Source: an uncultured Lachnospiraceae bacterium
Lineage (GTDB): Bacteria; Bacillota; Clostridia; Lachnospirales; Lachnospiraceae
Direction of reading: 5' to 3'
Length of the DNA stretch: 64,000 nucleotides
Assembly: GCA_910584945.1 (NCBI GenBank)
Contig: CAJUDY010000004.1
Span: 1-64,000, forward strand
Shown here: positions 62,744 through 64,000 of the stretch, in pieces
Layout of the letters: every line of letters begins with the position of its first letter
Position numbering within the stretch: the first letter of the stretch is position 1
Position numbers and translations under genes: made by a program
The notes under the pieces: model-generated
What the model saw: only the letters and a program-made list of their open reading frames with translations
Database searches by the model: none
Told to the model about the DNA's origin: nothing

Positions 62744-63984
62744 CGAATCTTTTGAAATTTTTAAAAGGCTATGTGGTGATACGCCTGTCCGGATACTCCC
62801 CGGAGCGTTTCCTGAACCTGTGCAGCCATCATCATATCATATTGTGGGGACTCCGCTCTGTTGGGACGGAATATGAAATGTGCATCAGCATCAGCGGATT
62901 CCGCAGACTCCGGCCCCTGGTGCATAAGACGAAGACGAAGGTCGTGATTCTGGAAAGACACGGCCTTCCTTTTATGCTCTACCGTTATCAGAACCGGAAG
63001 CTGTTCGCGGGAGGGGCGCTTCTGGGGGCGGTGCTTCTGTACAGCCTGTCTCTCTTTATATGGAACATCCATGTGGAAGGCAATTACAGCTTAAGCGACG
63101 AAGTGATCCTCGGTTATCTGGAAAGTATCCAGATCGTACATGGCATGGCCAAAAGGGAGATTCACGGAGAAGAAATCGAAGCCGCCTTAAGAGAACATTT
63201 TCCGGAGATCACCTGGACGTCCGCGGAAGTAAAAGGAACGCGTCTGATCATCCACGTGCAGGAGAATGAAGATGCGGTTCCGGATGCGATCCCGGACGAG
63301 GAGCCGGCGGATCTTCGGGCGGCCGGCGACGGCAGGATTGTCTCCATGATCGTAAGAAGCGGAACACCGATCGTCTCGGAAGGAATGGAAGTAAAGAAGG
63401 GGGATCTTCTGGTAGAAAGCCGGGTGGAGATTCTTGACGACGCCGGAGAGACGGCCAACACATACTATGTTCATGGAGACGCGGACATCCGGATTCAGCG
63501 GACAGAGCACTACGAAGCGTCCTTTGACATGAAATATACAAAAAAAGAATATACCGACCGGACCAGGACGTCATTTTATCTGACGCTTGGAAGAAAACGG
63601 TTCGACCTCCGGTTCTTTCATATGGACCAATATGAGCAGTCCGACGTCATCGCCAGCGAACTCCCTTTAAAGATCACGGAGAACTTTTATCTGCCGGTCA
63701 CACTGGGAAAAAATGTGGAGCAGGAGTATCTTCCAACGGAAGCAGTCTACACCCGGGAAGAGGCGGTCGCACGTGCAAAAGAGGAATGGGCGCTGTTTTT
63801 TGAAAAATTAAGAATAAAGGGACTTCAAATTATTGAAAATAATGTTAAAATAGATATCAGTGGGGGCGTGTGCAGGGCCAAAGGCGATTATGTGGTAGAG
63901 GAATCTGCCGTACAGGAATGCGCTCCCGAGATGCAAGAACCCAGGCAGGAGGAACTGCCTGCCGAGGAAGGGGAAGAGACATAG
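62740..63984 (+). CDS. yqfD: Sporulation protein YqfD
   Basis: The 414-residue protein has the YqfD layout: LLKFLKGYVVIRLSGYSPER at the front, then a membrane helix (LFAGGALLGAVLLYSLSLFI, about 88-107), extracellular domains with IHVEGNYSLSDEVILGYL and a long acidic C-terminus (EEE-rich). The start is a TTG at 62737 or 62740, overlapping the yqfC stop. Sequence ends shortly after; GTG 63985 might begin the next gene (phoH usually follows), but 16 bp are too few to judge. Confidence 0.85.
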   Translation: MTNLLKFLKGYVVIRLSGYSPERFLNLCSHHHIILWGLRSVGTEYEMCISISGFRRLRPLVHKTKTKVVILERHGLPFMLYRYQNRKLFAGGALLGAVLLYSLSLFIWNIHVEGNYSLSDEVILGYLESIQIVHGMAKREIHGEEIEAALREHFPEITWTSAEVKGTRLIIHVQENEDAVPDAIPDEEPADLRAAGDGRIVSMIVRSGTPIVSEGMEVKKGDLLVESRVEILDDAGETANTYYVHGDADIRIQRTEHYEASFDMKYTKKEYTDRTRTSFYLTLGRKRFDLRFFHMDQYEQSDVIASELPLKITENFYLPVTLGKNVEQEYLPTEAVYTREEAVARAKEEWALFFEKLRIKGLQIIENNVKIDISGGVCRAKGDYVVEESAVQECAPEMQEPRQEELPAEEGEET

Positions 63985-64000
63985 GTGATATTAGAAGAAC

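Noticed and set aside
1..64000. CRISPR arrays, tRNA and rRNA genes
   Set aside because: No spaced direct-repeat array, tRNA cloverleaf or rRNA segment was recognised while reading the window; very short or diverged ones could be missed.

Overview
The window looks like a chromosome segment of a spore-forming gut Clostridium relative, most likely Lachnospiraceae. The reasons are strong AGGAGG-type ribosome binding sites, the yqfC-yqfD sporulation pair at the right end, DUF4422, DUF2194 and DUF4874/DUF4832 surface-polysaccharide genes, and PD-(D/E)XK 'Rpn' proteins with Glu-Gly-rich tails. Assignments rest on motifs read by eye; no database search was run. Fifty-five coding genes are annotated, and all but one (57977-59233) are on the + strand.

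Layout. (1) 1-1.9 kb: a terminator, a perfect 54-bp palindrome, a TnpB homologue in which all three RuvC catalytic acidic positions appear replaced, and a structured, probably non-coding region directly behind it. (2) 1.9-4.9 kb: a CDP-glycerol-transferase-like gene, a membrane-anchored protein and a secreted protein. (3) 5.0-17.0 kb: an AT-rich island of glycosyltransferases (GT2, GT8, GT4), one methyltransferase and one propeller-like protein. (4) 17.0-24.5 kb: three DUF4422 transferases, interrupted by two almost identical tandem Rpn genes, then a second secreted protein of the kind seen at 3.9 kb. Eleven of the enzymes in parts 3 and 4 carry the same small Rossmann-like add-on, at the C-terminus or the N-terminus. 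(5) 24.5-27.0 kb: a pentulose-phosphate epimerase, a cytidylyltransferase and a polyol-phosphate dehydrogenase, a likely CDP-alditol supply cassette. (6) 27.2-34.8 kb: housekeeping genes: a MalY/PatB aminotransferase, a TepA-like ClpP-fold protein, the dipeptidase PepD, a MacAB-type ABC system and a two-ACT-domain protein.

(7) 35.1-55.7 kb: one long, tightly coupled surface-polysaccharide operon. It starts with two small accessory proteins and a PqqD, then a Pel-like set (PelD fused to a degenerate epimerase, PelE-like, PelF, PelG, a large membrane protein, DUF2194), then DUF2304, GT4, GT2, two DUF4874/DUF4832 proteins, a Stealth-type phosphotransferase, a flippase and a nucleotidyltransferase. 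(8) 55.9-59.8 kb: a peptide-like cassette with a small protein carrying a leader-like N-terminus, an ABC exporter, a PqqD-HPr-kinase fusion on the opposite strand and a signal-peptidase-like protein. The nucleotidyltransferase at the end of part 7 belongs with it by content. (9) 59.8-64 kb: an acyl-CoA carboxyltransferase under a promoter with FabT-like palindromes, a small Nif11-like protein, DUF2284, YqfC and YqfD.

The most interesting items are the apparently nuclease-dead TnpB with its structured RNA, the shared Rossmann add-on across a whole glycosyltransferase cluster, and the PqqD/HPr-kinase/nucleotidyltransferase/exporter/peptidase set joined to a Pel-like polysaccharide operon.
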